Position numbers and translations under genes: made by a program
In this document: in pieces, positions 9,960-22,560 of the stretch
Numbering within the stretch: the first letter of the stretch is position 1
Layout: each line of letters starts with the position of its first letter
From: Corythucha ciliata
Taxonomy: Eukaryota > Arthropoda > Insecta > Hemiptera > Tingidae
DNA: 64,000 nt
Assembly: GCA_038030265.1 (NCBI GenBank)
Contig: CM075941.1
Location: 41,850,164 to 41,914,163 of the forward strand
Reading direction: 5' to 3'
The notes under the pieces: generated by a model
Seen by the model: the letters and a program-made list of their open reading frames with translations, nothing else
What the model was told of the DNA's origin: nothing
Database searches by the model: none

Positions 9960-12619
9960 CGTGTCTGAAGTTTTCAAATTTTTATAAAAATCGTGAAAAA
10001 AGGGGTTTATTAAAGGAAGTAAATCTATTAAGTCTTTTTTTTCTCAACGGAAATATGCAAAGTATTTTGTTAGCACTTATTTGGTATACTAAGTCATCCC
10101 CTTCGTGATTTCTCCTTACAAGGCTTAAAGTAGAAAACGGATCCTCTTCTTTCAGGCTGTTTTTAAAATAAATAACTCAAAATTCTTTTGTGTAGCGGAA
10201 CCATCTAGCACTGCGCCATAGAAATGAATTTCCGTCCCTATCTTTGTTTCTAAGAGCTAGATTGGTTTTTAAAAGGCCAGCAAAGTCCCAAAAATCGGAA
10301 TGCTATAGTTCAATTACTTCAAATTTAGTCTTCTTTCCAGTACTTCGCACAATATTGTACCAGTCATTCGGATGCGAAATGGGTATTTTTAGTTTTTTTT
10401 TGTTTTTCGATAAGACCGTGGTCAACGTCACATTCCATATGGCTATGACCACTTACCATGAATTTGTGGTCAATGAATTTGGGTTTGCCCTCATTACTGT
10501 CAGGAACATATCGGCAACGTGAGAATTTTTGTTTTGGCCTCCACATGTGTCAGAAAACAAAACGACCCTTTTGACTTCTGGTGGGAGAGAAATCAGTTCC
10601 TTGAAAATGCAAATACCGATTTGGTTGCCACCACGGCCACCTTCCGCTTCGTGCCACATGAAGAATTTAACGCTACCCGTTCGAATTTCGTGCAAAGTCA
10701 AATTGAAAGTCCACAGTTGCATTTTGTAGAAGGCAACTGAAGAGTTCAAGTATGGAGTCGGCAAACACTGCTGCAAATCAAATGTGTAGCAGCGCATTGC
10801 ATTGTCAACTGCCGCCAGCTTTTTTGCTTTATCCTTTTCCAGGAAAGCTTCGTCAGCGGCAGCGTGATGGGCATCTATTTCTTTAGTGATGGCTTCTTTT
10901 TCGACCTCGTCTGACAATTTCTTTTTCAATTGTAGCGTATCGCACTTGTGGCACGTATTAACTTTCGGCGCTTTGAAAGACAAATTAAGGTTATGAAATT
11001 CTCTTTCATAAATTTTCCTTGAAACGTATTCCGTTCTTCCTTCACGGTAGAGCTGGTACATTATGTTCAAATTTAAATGGGGAGGAAGATATTTTTTTGA
11101 ACTTTTTCGACGAGTGTAGTGGGACTCATAAAGGGGGAAAGAATTAATATGGTCTTGCACGTGTTTTATCGTATCTTGGCTATGCTTATTTGCCGGAGGA
11201 GCCACACCCCTTTTATCGTCGTCTGTATGTCCCGAAGTACTGGAAGGGCTATTTCTTATCGCAAGAGTTACAAACATTTGTGTCTCGTCCAACGTTCTCA
11301 TGAAGCAACCCCTACACACCCGAATTCTGTCCCCTCTTACTTTTAAGTGAAAAATATGCGCCGCATTCCGATTTTTGTCTTTTGTGGGATCAACTCCTCT
11401 TTTCCGAGACGTTTGCGTTGTCTTTGTCTCAATTAAATTTGCTATAAAAGCTACCCGTTTATTTCTGCTTCCCAACGCCCAGTGTTCATTGTGAATCAAC
11501 TGCCTAACGTCTTCGGAAATCTTTTCGCGACAATTGTTTCGGCATGCCATCAAATCTTTCATCGCGCGTTCCCTTTTTATATTGCCAGATACGCATGTGT
11601 AGGATCTGCCAAAATTTCTTTCTTGCTTACGTTCTGCTCGCTTTTTTCTGGTATGAAGCTGCGTACGATGTGTTTCACAATTATCGTCATTTCGAGTTTG
11701 GATCGAGTCGTCGGGGGGTTTGAGAGTTCGGGTTCGGGTTTCAGATTCGGTCGTGGTGACGAAAGCATCTCCAATTTTACTCCCGATTCCTTCAGCTGCT
11801 GTTTCTATGCTGCTGTTAGCTGCTGGTGCAAAAAAAAGTATTAATATACGAACTTAAAAGTGTTTTAAAATATTCTTACTAGTTTTCTCCGGTGCTGCTG
11901 AGCTCAATGATTTTACACTTGACGTCTCTGTTGGTGTGACGGATCCGTCATTCGTCGCAAGATGAGAATGGCTGCTATTAAATTTGAGCAACACATGCTC
12001 ACTAATAGAACTCTCAATATCGGTCAACGAAGTAAAATTCGCGTTTTCATCGGTACCGACCAGAAAATTGTCTTCTTGAATTCCTATGCCTATATGGTTA
12101 GATGGAAATTAATTTTGCCATCTGGCTTGTTTCAAGAATAGTTTAAAAGTAGTTCAACAATTTGCGCAAGCGCAAATCCAATTTTTTAGTATGCAGTTTG
12201 CTGGATCACTTGTGACCACAGAACTGTTCCAAACTGGGATTTAAAGCTAGCTATAACAGTTCTCTACTGAGAGGGTAGAAAACTTACCAAAAGCATCGAA
12301 AGGTTGCATTAAAGTTCCGTCAATGATTAAAAAATTCGCTCAATGATGAAAAATGGAAACATTCGCCCTGGTTTTGAGCATTCAGGGCATCTCGAAGAAT
12401 GTTGCTGATTCCGTCAGTTCCTGAACCAGGTACTTTAAGCAGAAGAACGTATAAATACAAATAAAGAGAGCCTTTAATCGTATAAAGATACTCTTACTTG
12501 TTTTCACAGACACTGAGCTTGCTGAGTTTAGATTCGTCGTCTCCAAGCTCAAATCATCACCAATTATTTCGTTGTTTGGCGGGGTGGGTAGAGCAGTTCT
12601 TTCATCTTTTCCATGGAAT
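9960..12619 (-). pseudogene. Multi-exon transposase-like gene (arthropod repeated family, possibly Sola type)
   Basis: A long minus-strand frame (about 11828-10453) carries motifs of a family seen in many arthropod genomes: CHKCDTLQLKKKL, FDLQQCLPTPYLNSS, VAFYKMQLWTFNL, then MWHEAEGGRGGNQIG and LFSDTCGGQNKN. Reading continues after frame changes near 10460 (HKFMVSGHSHMECD) and 10390 (ISHPNDWYNIVRS), then through a TAG near 10305 (HSDFWDFAGLL), with a tail reaching about 9960. Upstream exons are likely at about 11829-11570, 12080-11886 (ending at GTAAG) and 12618-12499 (FHGKDERTALPTPP). I infer a cut-and-paste transposase-like protein; the Sola assignment is a guess. It is broken by at least two frameshifts and one stop. 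Confidence 0.6.
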
Positions 12620-13050
12620 CTAAAAAAAAATTCGAACACAATTATGAGAGCTGAGTAAAATACAGAAAACATCATCCAAATGCTTGATTCCCCTCCAACA
12701 TTCATGAGGCATACGCTCTTAGCATCGCGAGCAGCGTTCATTATTTTCCCGCAAATTGTAACACCCCCCCCCCCCCACGATTGATAATAAAGGCACTTGC
12801 CTCGTTGACCATAACGTAAAAAACTGACGCAAACCATAAATACGTTTGCCAGGTTATGGAACATCTTACTGTTTGAAATTTGGAAATAATGCAACCGGAT
12901 GATTTTAATGGAACTTTGGCAGATTTCTGAAACTCACTAATGACTAATGAATCACTGTCACGTGGAGTTGGGCGTCAAAGTCTCAAAATCAAATGAGGGA
13001 ACGAGCCATACAGTGATGATCACGATGCCAATAAGAAACAGTTCACTTAC
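12620..13050. other. No clear gene; poly-C run
   Basis: A minus-strand open stretch crosses this area but has no recognisable domain and includes a C13 homopolymer at about 12764-12777. It may hold intron of either neighbouring minus-strand gene. Confidence 0.35.
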
Positions 13051-13167
13051 CGATGCGACTCTCTGTCGATGCTTGACAACTTGACGATTTTCCGAGCTAG
13101 TGAACTCATAGCTCATGCTAATGCTAACAATAACGGCAGAAAATACCGCACTTTTCATCAATCTCAT
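13051..13167 (-). CDS. First exon of a putative secreted protein
   Basis: ATG at 13167 starts MRLMKSAVFSAVIVSISMS, a good signal-peptide profile (basic start, hydrophobic core, small residues), followed by a polar basic stretch (ENRQVVKHRQRVAS). It ends in phase 0 at a strong donor (TCG|GTAAGT). Following exons were not identified. The exon at 12618 would need a different phase, so they are not simply joined. Possible host gene; family unknown. Confidence 0.45.
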
Positions 13168-13776
13168 CAGAAATGAATGTTATAATGAAGAAGCAGAGTG
13201 AGCGCTTCAGTACATGTCATTGAGCGCCAACGCTAGCGGCGTGCTCCGAACAGTATAAGTCAAGTTATACTGTTTGAACCGACGCAAAAAACTAGGCTCC
13301 TTCTGCTCGTTTTGATATAAGTTGACATGTACTTGTGTTCCCGACAGCATGATGAGCCCTTGCTACTTGTACTGTTTTGATTCCACCATCATCGAGAAAG
13401 CTTTGACTTATATTATTTAGACCAAAAAGAGCGTTCTCCGACGAGTTGATTCATGTTTTAAACTCATTTGACCCAATTTTGGACTAAATACTCTTTTTCC
13501 CGCGCACGCTAGAAGTGATAAGTCGACCAGTGAAGACCACCCGGTATGTTGGCTGAAAGTTAGGTCCATCATTCTGAAAGACATCTGTCAGATGACCTGC
13601 GCCCGACCGTGTTAGGACAGGAGGTGAGCCCGATGGAGGGTTAACACGGGACAAAAGCTGGGCCCCACTTGGTACCACTTAGAAGTTAGCAATCATCAGC
13701 ATAAAGCCAAAAAAGAACAATTCGTCCTTGTCATGTAAGCCTTATTTTATTTGCAGTTTAGGACGTCTTGCGGGAT

Positions 13777-14327
13777 TCATCCGTAAAATCTTCCGGCATG
13801 AGTGACAGTAACCAAGAAAAGCGCTGAGAAACCAGACAAACGGGTAATTCAGAGTAACGTAATGAAACGAACTTCTGTGTTTAACTTACCGCACATGAGG
13901 AAGGCGTTTTGGTTCTTTTCCTCGTTCTTTCCGTTGTGATAAAACCTTAATTGAAACGCTAAGTACAAGTAGTCTTTTTTAAAAATCGGTAAGCGCTTGT
14001 AGAAGGAAAGCGAATTAGCCAACTGTTTCATATCTTCGAAATGTGAATCGGTAGCGAGATAACAATGATATGCCTTGGCGTAAGGACCTTTTTTCCTTAG
14101 TTGTATCGGCTGGATACCACCTAGACAAACGTTCAGAAGTCATTGGACCCTATTCCCACCGCATAGGTTCATCGGGCCCGCTTTTGCTTACCCGGTAGTT
14201 TCGCAATCGCGCCCTCATTAGTTCCCACAATCTTGACAACATAACCGGTTAGTCCGTCGTTAGGACAAGTTGTCTCGAGTAAAAACAACGCTGTACCATT
14301 TGCCACACCGTATAGCGCAGTCCCACC
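13777..14327 (-). CDS. 3' part of an unrecognised host-like gene, three exons
   Basis: Three minus-strand exons join in consistent phase: 14327-14192 (acceptor AATTACAG, donor GTAAGC), 14120-13890 (acceptor TTTGTCTAG, donor GTAAGT) and 13823-13777 (acceptor GGTTTCTCAG), ending in TGA. An AATAAA signal lies about 25 bp downstream. The readable part is about 137 residues, starting GGTALYGVANGTALFLLE and ending HAGRFYG, with Cys in TTCPND, YHCYLAT and FLMCALF. The 5' exon(s) were not found. No family was recognised. Three clean junctions plus a poly(A) signal make this one of the better candidates for an ordinary host gene here. Confidence 0.55.
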
Positions 14328-14330
14328 CTG

Positions 14331-17280
14331 TAATTAATGGAAAATATAATTCGTTAAATGCGGACTATCATTTCCAATATTTATTTGAAGCTAGTCTGAA
14401 TTCTCTAGCTAGTGATGGCTGAGCCCAAGATAAATACAGGGTGGAAGGGGATAAGTGTGACGAAAAATTATGGGTGAAAATAGACCTCATTTGCAACCAA
14501 AATCATACTTTTCCACACCATGGTCCGAAAATCAAAACCCTTCGAGATATGATTTTTCTAAAGATTTTCAAGGCTAACATAACTTTTTTCAACAAAATGC
14601 GAGAAACTCGCTTTCAATTTGAATTTTTGCAACTTTTGGCGATGGATTCGGAAAGAGCACACTTTTTTCTGTCTGGATTAGCCATTTTCCATAAAAATTA
14701 ACTGTTTTATGTGCTCTCAAATGCGACTCAAAAGTCGAGCAAATCGGGGATTTTAATTTTGTAAAAAAAAAGCCCCCCTTTGTCCACGCTAAATCTGAGT
14801 GTATGGACGACGATTCAGACAAATATATTCAAAGAGTCCTTTTTAAAAATAGTCATGAACGTTTTCTTGGTTGTTTTGTGATTTGTCGTCAGAAATGAAG
14901 ATTTATTAGAAAAAATAAAGATTTTTCTCTTCAAAATCGCTTGTTTGATGCACTCACCTTTGTCAACTGTGCCTATATGGCCCATATGCTAAGTCGTTCC
15001 TCGAAATGTCCTCGACACCACTCCAACGTCCAACCTTACTCGCAAACTGTAGAATCACATGTTATTTTATAATTTTTCCAGTTTGTAAGGGAGCTTTGAA
15101 GTTCGAGGAACGTCTTGGCATACGGGCCTATTGGTGAATGAAACTATCACTACCTGCGCTAAGGCACTATAAAACACGAGTACTGCAACACGCAAATCGG
15201 CGCCATACTTGGTCCCTCATATGATTGTAATACGATGGGGAAGCGAGATTCGATTTTTCAAAGGTAATTCGACTCATAACAAATAAGAAGGTTAGAACCC
15301 ACCTCACCCCCTTTCAATGTTTAGAAGAAGTAAGGAGGAGTCTAGTCTCCAACTTTTGCCGTTTCGTTTAGATATTTTTTGTGTTGGTTAAAGTGAATAG
15401 TCCCTCGCCTTTTTATTTATTTATTTTTTCGGAGATTAGAAAAATGGCTCGTGAACTTGGTGCCCGGCGAAGTAAAGGCTCACAAAGAAGGAGAAGCCAG
15501 CTTTAAAAAAAAACCATGTTGATATTGTTCTACGATGATCGTTGTAGATTGCAGTCATCGCAGAAAAACTGTAGCGGCTGAATTGAATACGAATATGTCA
15601 AAGAAGAAAGGGCAGTCGTTTCTGGTACACCGAACACTGAATCCCACCAAAAACTTTAAAAAAACACACACAGTGTAGTGAGCTCAACGGCCAGAAAATA
15701 AGTTTTCATGGGTGATGGTGATACTCACAGTTTCACAAGTGCTGTACACCGTACCCTGTGTCTCGAGTTTGCTTGTCACCCGAAAGTCATCAATTTCGAC
15801 TAATCCCGGAAGAAACCAAACCCGACATTCGTGTGCTTTTGACGGTGGTCTCTGGAGGGTGTAAATGTGTCGAACACGTCTGTTATGACTTCAAAAGCAT
15901 AATTTATTACAATCAACTCATAAATAAACGATTCAATTTGACTACATGAAGTGTTTTTACCGTGAGCTGCGCCGGAGTGAAAAGACATTTTGGTTATCTA
16001 GAATTCTAGAGAGAGGTGAGGAAAATAATGTTCATCTGAAGCCGGACGGATTCAAAAAATCAAGTAGCCCCTGTCGATTGCGAATCAGGTCTTCCCGACA
16101 CTAATTATTACGTAGAGAAACTTAAAAAATATGTGAAAAACACTGAACTGCCTTAAAACGTGGGATTTGTATCAATAACGTCAAACTGTCCTAGGGGTGG
16201 ATGATAAGGTGATAAGGTTTATTATGAGTCGAAACTTCCCCGACGTATTATCACCTGATCTCATAGACAAATAGGACATTTTTATTTATTTCGATCGCGT
16301 TCCGCGTTTGTTTGCTGTTACGATGACAATTTTTTCATTCATGATATTGTGTTTACCCTAACGACTGAGGGACCAAATATGGCGCTGAAATCCGTGTTGC
16401 AGTACCTGTGTTTTAAAGGTTCTCTACCTGCGCGTGTAGTGTTCTTGATAGCGTAAGCGGTATTTGTCATCAATTTGAGGGTTACTGTCACAGGCATTGC
16501 TGATAGTGTAAGAAGGATTGATAACTCAGTTCGTATCGTTGTTTGATCTTGAAGAGCTCGTGAATAACTTCACATCTCACTTAATCTGGCTGGGGTTTTA
16601 AAATTCTTTGGTGAGTAAATAGGTACATCAAACGTGTTCACATTAAACATTCGGAAAAGAAAGGTCTTGAAATGTAATCCACCTCCTGAATCGAAAAGAA
16701 TTCGTGGGCACTGGGTTATAGCTAGCAAAATTATTATAATTTTTTGTTGTTAGTGCTACGACCCAATTTATTTATACTTACGGTGGCTGAGAGCTCACAA
16801 AATAGCTATTTTTCAGTTGACTGGGTGTAAAGTTATTTCATTATCAGCGGTTCCTTCCATCTCAAGACCTTACTACTTCCGAAGTTGTTCATTCGGGAGG
16901 CGTCTTTTTACTGTAAATTTTGATGAATACAGATTCATCACCATCAAAATCTAGGAATTTCACAGATGGAAGAAAAGGCTACGATGCTAACCATATCAAC
17001 ATTGGCATTAGACGGGACGAAGAGGACTCAAAGGAGATATTTGAGCTTTGCATGCAGTCGTCTGCGCTTGAATAATCCTAATAAATGCTCTTAAATGGTT
17101 ATTTTCGGCATTCTAAACTATACCCACATGTATCTGTACGGGGGGAATAATAATAACAATGACAGATACAAGTTATGGATCACACCAATACCGACACTGA
17201 TGTTGAAGGGTATAGTCGAGACGAGGTGCTCGGGTAAATTTTATTAATTAATAAAAAGTATAAAAATAAGCACGAAAGTA
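14331..17280. other. Long intergenic or intronic stretch; imperfect inverted repeat
   Basis: No exon is supported. About 15153-15235 and 16367-16445 are inverted imperfect copies (shared words GAGGGACCAARTATGGCGC and GTGTTGCAGTAC), with weaker inverted similarity continuing inward (TATGAGTCGA). The enclosed 1.1 kb has no open frame of note. The stretch could contain the missing 5' exon of the 13.8-14.3 kb gene. Confidence 0.4.
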
Positions 17281-17282
17281 TA

Positions 17283-18950
17283 CTATATGGGTCATTCTAC
17301 AAAAATACCTAAATTTCAGTCCCGGCATTGCTGCAACTTTTCTGTTGCGTTTTTTCATATATTTTTTTTATTGTTCGGTACTTGGTTATGCCTGACATAA
17401 ACTCATTCGAACATATTCTTCATAACTAACTTCCATCGGCGTGCAATTTGAATTTAAATAGTCGAAAATTGTCTCCTTCACATGTCCCCAGCCATGAGTA
17501 TGATACTTTACTGGCCTAAAATAGTACTACATTGGTTGTGGGGAAAAAACGTGACGGGGAATTGTTCTCCAGAAGGACCTGTAGTTTTTGATACATAATG
17601 AATGAACTCAAAAGCTATTGTGTATCCAGCGTAAATGCGGAAAAACCACCTGTCCCGAGGGTAAAACCTATCTCCCTCACATTTTTTCTGTTGAGTATCG
17701 CTACTCTTCTCCAGATTTTTTAAAAACCCGGTCGACTCTATCATAGGGGGGCTCATATCGTGGGCGTACAAGGAAAATCCACTAAGTCCAAAATTAGAGT
17801 TTTGAGATAAATGGGTTTTAGTTTTTTAGGCGGAATGTAAATTCAAGTATTGACAATATTGTTGTAGAAATATTTTTATTAATTAAATTGAAATCACTTA
17901 ATTAGGAACTGTCAAAAAGTAATAGGAATACTGAATTAGGAAATTACGAAACTAGATATTCACTGGAGCCTCGGTAGTGGGAAAATGAATATTTTCATCA
18001 TTGTTGGCTGAGTTCTTCGTTATCGACTTCATTTTCGACTACTGGTTTTATGGGCTTGGGGACCCGCGTACTATTGGAGACCACTTGGAAGGTCATAATG
18101 AAGCTTTAAACTCATTTTGAGAAAAAATGGACTTAGTGGATTTTCCTTGCACGCCCACGATATGTTCCACAATTTCCGCTCCTGTATTGTGCCGGGGAAA
18201 ATTGTGACGTCCGACTTGTCACGGTTTTTCACCAAAAAAATTGGCATTGACATTTTTAAATCTATCTCCCTCACAGCCTTTAAAAAAGCGAGTGGTAGGT
18301 ATTCTTGATATTAAAACGAGTCTAAATTTCAAGCTGTACTGGTAAACACAAAGTATGAACACTTGGCGTTGAATTTTGAAATGTCTGGGCCCAAAAAAAG
18401 CTGATTTCATCAACAATCTATCTCCCTCATACCTATCTCCCTCATTTATCTCAATATGAGGGAGATAGAGTTTGGGTGGACCGCTTTTTAGAAGCGCTCC
18501 ATTTAACCATCTTTTTCGGCAAATCATGACCTGCCAAGAACTCCCCGCGATCTTATCAAGAAGCAGAAGGCATATTTGTAATTGTAGTGCGGTTTAGTCA
18601 AGAGGTTTAGACAAGAAAAGGAAAAAGAAAGAATTTGAGAGGCTATGGCGTTTAATAAGAGTGAACAATATCCTATGTCCTAGCTGCAGAACAACAAAAG
18701 AAAGAACAGCTAAAACATCTATCTGGGACATCCCCGGAAAAAATTATATTTCCGTCTTTCTCATACTCCTTCTGTAATGGAAATCGCGAGTTCGCCATAA
18801 AGACGGTGAATTACGATTGCATATTTTCTATACGCACTCGGAAGCTTCATGTAAAGCAAAATGAACCAGATTTTTTTTTTAATTCAAGATTTTGAATTCG
18901 ACGAAATTGGAGGTCTGAATTTAGGTATTTTCGTAGAATGACCCATATAG
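17283..18950. mobile_element. Non-autonomous Tc1/mariner-type element, TA duplication
   Basis: Inverted ends begin CTATATGGGTCATTCTAC (17283) and close with the complement at 18950. Similarity extends ~36 bp through a CCTAAATTTCAG segment. TA flanks both ends (17281-17282, 18951-18952). There is no transposase. Internally, a block near 17752-17790 recurs inverted at 18131-18170, and CTATCTCCCTCA recurs at about 17668, 18260, 18417 and 18432, and inverted near 18457. Confidence 0.8.
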
Positions 18951-18952
18951 TA

Positions 18953-19800
18953 AGTAAGCGCCTCGAACCAAGAATGGAATAGAACAAGGCACGATATATG
19001 AGAGATATGTAAACAAACTATCCTCCTCTGTCATAATTATTGGTAATCCAGTTGAAATGAACGAGTGAGAGGACCCGCATTGCGACGAACTTCGGTAGTC
19101 AAGAAGTGGGAAGAAGAAAGGGCGAAATAAAAAAGAAGGCATTGAGACCGGGAGTTTTTGGGCCACCACCCGAGCTCGGGGAAAGTCGTCTCGACGGTGA
19201 CAATGCTAGTTTTATCCTTAGCAAAGGATAAAACCGTGAGGAAGAAGGGACGTTTCAGGGGCAATATGAGAAAACGAGCGAGCACCGGTCTTTTCTCTAT
19301 TGTGCCCCGACGCCATCCAATTACTGATCGCCGGTCTCCGGGCGTTCGCTGTGGCTCTGTTGACTCTGTTGTTGAGCTATTGTTCCATCGATGGCACACC
19401 CGTAGGTCGGTTTTTAGGGGGTAGGCTGGGTAGGCGACCGCCTAGAGGGGCCCGGCTTGGAATAAAAATGGCCGCGTTGCAAAACTTCAGACTTGTACAG
19501 CGCTTAATGAGCACTTAGTCTTTTGCGGTTGCAAAACTGTCAATCTAGCTCAGCGCTGAGTGAGACTTTAAAATCTAACAAAACACGTCCCATCGCGATA
19601 CGAATAACCGTTGGAAAATTCCAGTAAGCACTTAATTCAACACGAGCCCCGAGTTTTCCAACGCAACCAATAATTACAAAATAATCGTATCGAGTTGTAA
19701 TGGCACTCGGCTTAATTTTTGAAATTTTGAGACACTTCTGTTGAAACGATTAAAAATCGTGTCTAAATGCCCAAGCCCAGAAAATAATGATTTTTAATGG
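18953..19800. other. No gene seen
   Basis: Mixed sequence, including a locally GC-richer part at about 19150-19480. Open stretches occur but show no domain, splice pattern or terminal repeat that I can support. Confidence 0.35.
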
Positions 19801-19804
19801 AGAA

Positions 19805-20130
19805 AAAATCCGGGAAATTTGGCTTTTACCAAGCAAAAAATCCGAATAATTTGGTTTTTAAGAATTCAGCCCCACGAAATTGGCTTTGAAGGCGCCTTAT
19901 CCACAGAAAGGGGTCTTGAAAGATCCAAACATGTGAAAGTGAAATTGGCGTATTTGAGCCAAACACCCGAAATGCCCATTTTAAATAGCCAAATCCAAGA
20001 AATTTGGTTGGTGGACAATTGGGCAATCTGCCCAATTGACGCTTTAAAGGGGCAAATCCTGGAATATCCATTTTTAAAGATCCCACGAAATTGCTTTTTC
20101 GAATGAGGGAAACCTCGCGAAATTGTCTTT
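19805..20130. repeat. Degenerate ~30-bp tandem array, family A
   Basis: Diverged units built around AGCAAATCCCACGAAATTTG and a GGCTTTTAA segment recur about every 28-32 bp. An inverted, equally diverged relative lies at 29520-29720. Confidence 0.5.
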
Positions 20131-21123
20131 TGAAGAAGACATAATTACGAATAGGCCAGTCAACAAGAACAATAAAATCGAAATTAAACGGCTAGTTCCG
20201 ATTTTTTAGTATGTTTTTAGGACCATCACCGGTAGTGTAAATCCCAGTTTTCAGCTTCGAAAGACTTGTGCTACTTTCGTGGCACTCGAAAAACCGCGAA
20301 ATGTTTGCACTTTTTTCGGCGTTTTCACTTTATCTCCTAAAATATGAATTTTAAGGTAAAATATACGAAATACGTTAAAAACCACATACAATTTGCTTCA
20401 ATTTGAGACCTAACGTAGCTCTGTAGGTAATATAGTAACCAAGATACAGCTCCTCGAATTTGGATTTATTTGTCCAAAAAATGAAAATTTTACTTTTGGT
20501 CAACTTTCGACCCGAATTTTGGCTAAAATACTGATCCTACTAGAAAAACCGAGTCGAGAGAAGTTGTAGAAAATTTAATTATGTTCCATTTAAGCACACA
20601 ACGATGTCTGAAGACCAAATGGTTTCATCAAAATCCATAAAAAAAACCAGAAAGGGTAGAAACTGCATTTTTCTAAAAATGAATCTGTTAAGCTCCCACC
20701 ATGGTTTGATGGCCATTAAGTTACATCAAGCTCGAAATTTAGTCAGTGGTACCCCTTCGTTAGTCCCACTTGGGATAGAAATGCCAATTGCGAATAAAAA
20801 AGGCCAGTTGTCGTGGACTAAACTCGGGTGTGTTGGCCTCGCTAGAAATTGAGAAAAAGTGCTAAAAAAAAGAGTCCGTGCAACCTCGGGTGTGCACCTA
20901 CGACAAGGAGAAGCGATAGTAAAAAAAGGGCCAGGTAATTGTGAACGTGAGAGCGAAAAATTGGGCCCTAACTTGGAGCATAAAACTATTTGAAGACTCA
21001 TAGGGGCATAAGTTATATAAGTTATAATTTTACATAAGTTATCCCCGCATAACAACGGGATCGGCACATGTTCCCTTTCCTCCCACTCTACCGGTCCATC
21101 ATCGGCTGCTTAAGGTTCTCCCG
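20131..21123. other. No gene seen
   Basis: AT-rich sequence without a supported exon or mobile-element end. A short ATAAGTTATA-type repeat lies at about 21004-21045, just before the following gene remnant. Confidence 0.35.
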
Positions 21124-21822
21124 ATGTATGATTCTTATTCTCACTATAAGCGTCCGTGGACAGGGAAAAAGAAACAACTTGTGGGGAATGTGGTGTTTGG
21201 GGAGTCGATCATAATAAAAATGGCACAAGAGAAGTTGCTGGCCAGTGACGGCAACAAATGTCTTATTGCCCACCAGTGCTCCGCATTCAATAGCCAGGGG
21301 ATTGAAATGAAGAAGGTAGTCGAGGATGCAGACTTTGAAATAATCAAGGTGGCCACTGACAAAAGCTCCTCACACGAATCTGTGGTGAAAACAGAGAGGA
21401 TGTAGACCTACTCGTCCTTTTCAATGATTTGGGCTCAGCCGTGAAGAATGTTTTCTTCCAGAAAAGTGGCAGAGGTGACGATGGTTTTTACAAATATATT
21501 GTTAACGCAGGCAGTGGAGGCTATCTTCTGTGCGTCACCCCCGTGTAGAGCGATAAGGCATTTTACTCCAGCTTCCGCGATGGCTTGTTGGGTCGTATTT
21601 TTTTGAAGGAACACTTCAGCTGTGATGACAAGTCGAGGATTTTTTGGATTGCGCTCCACAACTTGTTCTTTCCGTACCAGAAAAGGGCAGAGGTGGTATC
21701 ACAGCCGGTGAAAGCGTGGAGAAACGCGTGGAAAACGATTGAAGGAGTTTGCCGAAAACTGCATGGTAACATCGTCACCTCTGCCACTTTTCTGGAAGAA
21801 AACATTCTTCACGGCTGAGCCC
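21124..21822. pseudogene. HAFTGCDTTSA-family gene with an internal in-place inversion
   Basis: The plus strand at 21124-21430 reads a conserved-looking stretch (KMAQEKLLASDGNK; after a frame change, REDVDLLVLFNDLG). The next part of the same family reads on the minus strand instead, from 21805 down to about 21484: FHAFLHAFTGCDTTSALF, then QKNTTQQAIAEAGVKCL. The switch is bounded by 53-bp perfect or near-perfect inverted repeats at 21431-21483 and 21770-21822. The simplest reading is that the middle of the gene was inverted between these repeats. Proteins with HAFTGCDTTSA recur in insect and cnidarian genomes; I cannot name their function. At least one additional frame change is present. Confidence 0.6.
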
Positions 21823-21999
21823 AAGGGGGCTTTTTGGATCTTTTTGTACGTTGTAACTATCTTGGGGTTGTAGAATTTTCATAATGAAGGCAAAGAAATG
21901 AAAAATCTTCTTCCACTTGCTTTTTTTGAACTATCGTGACCGCGGGTTTGGTAACGCCATTATTTTCAAACGAGCCAACGAATAAAACACAACCGGTGT

Positions 22000-22560
22000 T
22001 GATACTTTTAGGGCACGAATCTGTTTTTAGGGCGTATAGAGTAAATTTTTTGCAATTTTTCGGGGGCGAAGTAAAGGCGGGAGTGCTCAGTTTTGGCCAT
22101 TCTTAGCGCGCTTTTGCCATTTTCATGGCGGGAGTCGTCTGTATAGGCATTTTTAGGGTGCGAATCGTCAGTTTTTAGCCATTTTTAGAGTGCGTGGAGC
22201 CAATTTAGCTGTTTTTCTGACGCCAAGTATCCAGAAAGCCAAAGCCACTTTTCGTGCGCGAATGGCTGATTTAGTCATTTTTAGGGCGCGAATCATGTAC
22301 TTTTTGGGTATTTTCATGGCTCCCTAATCGTACCCGTCTAGCAATTTATAAGGCACGAGAAATCAGTTTGGCTACTATTAGAGCGACAATCCTCAGTTTT
22401 GCTATTTTTAGGTCGTAAATATTAAGTTTAGTCATTTTTAAGGCGCGAAAATATTCATTTTTTGGTGCGACTATAGTCAGCTTAACCGGTTCTTTGTAGG
22501 AATACCTAGATTAGCTATTTGAAGGATGCGAGTGGCTATCAAGCCATTTTTTTGTAGAGC
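22000..22560. repeat. Degenerate ~30-bp tandem array, family B
   Basis: Diverged units built on TTTTTAGGGCGCGAATCGTC and CAGTTTTAGCCATT recur through this stretch. A second array of the same family lies at about 49110-49930. Individual units are poorly conserved, so boundaries are approximate. Confidence 0.6.

Noticed and set aside
14441..14822. Open stretches on both strands at 14.4-14.8 kb as coding
   Set aside because: Overlapping frames with no motif or splice support; probably unrecognised repeat.
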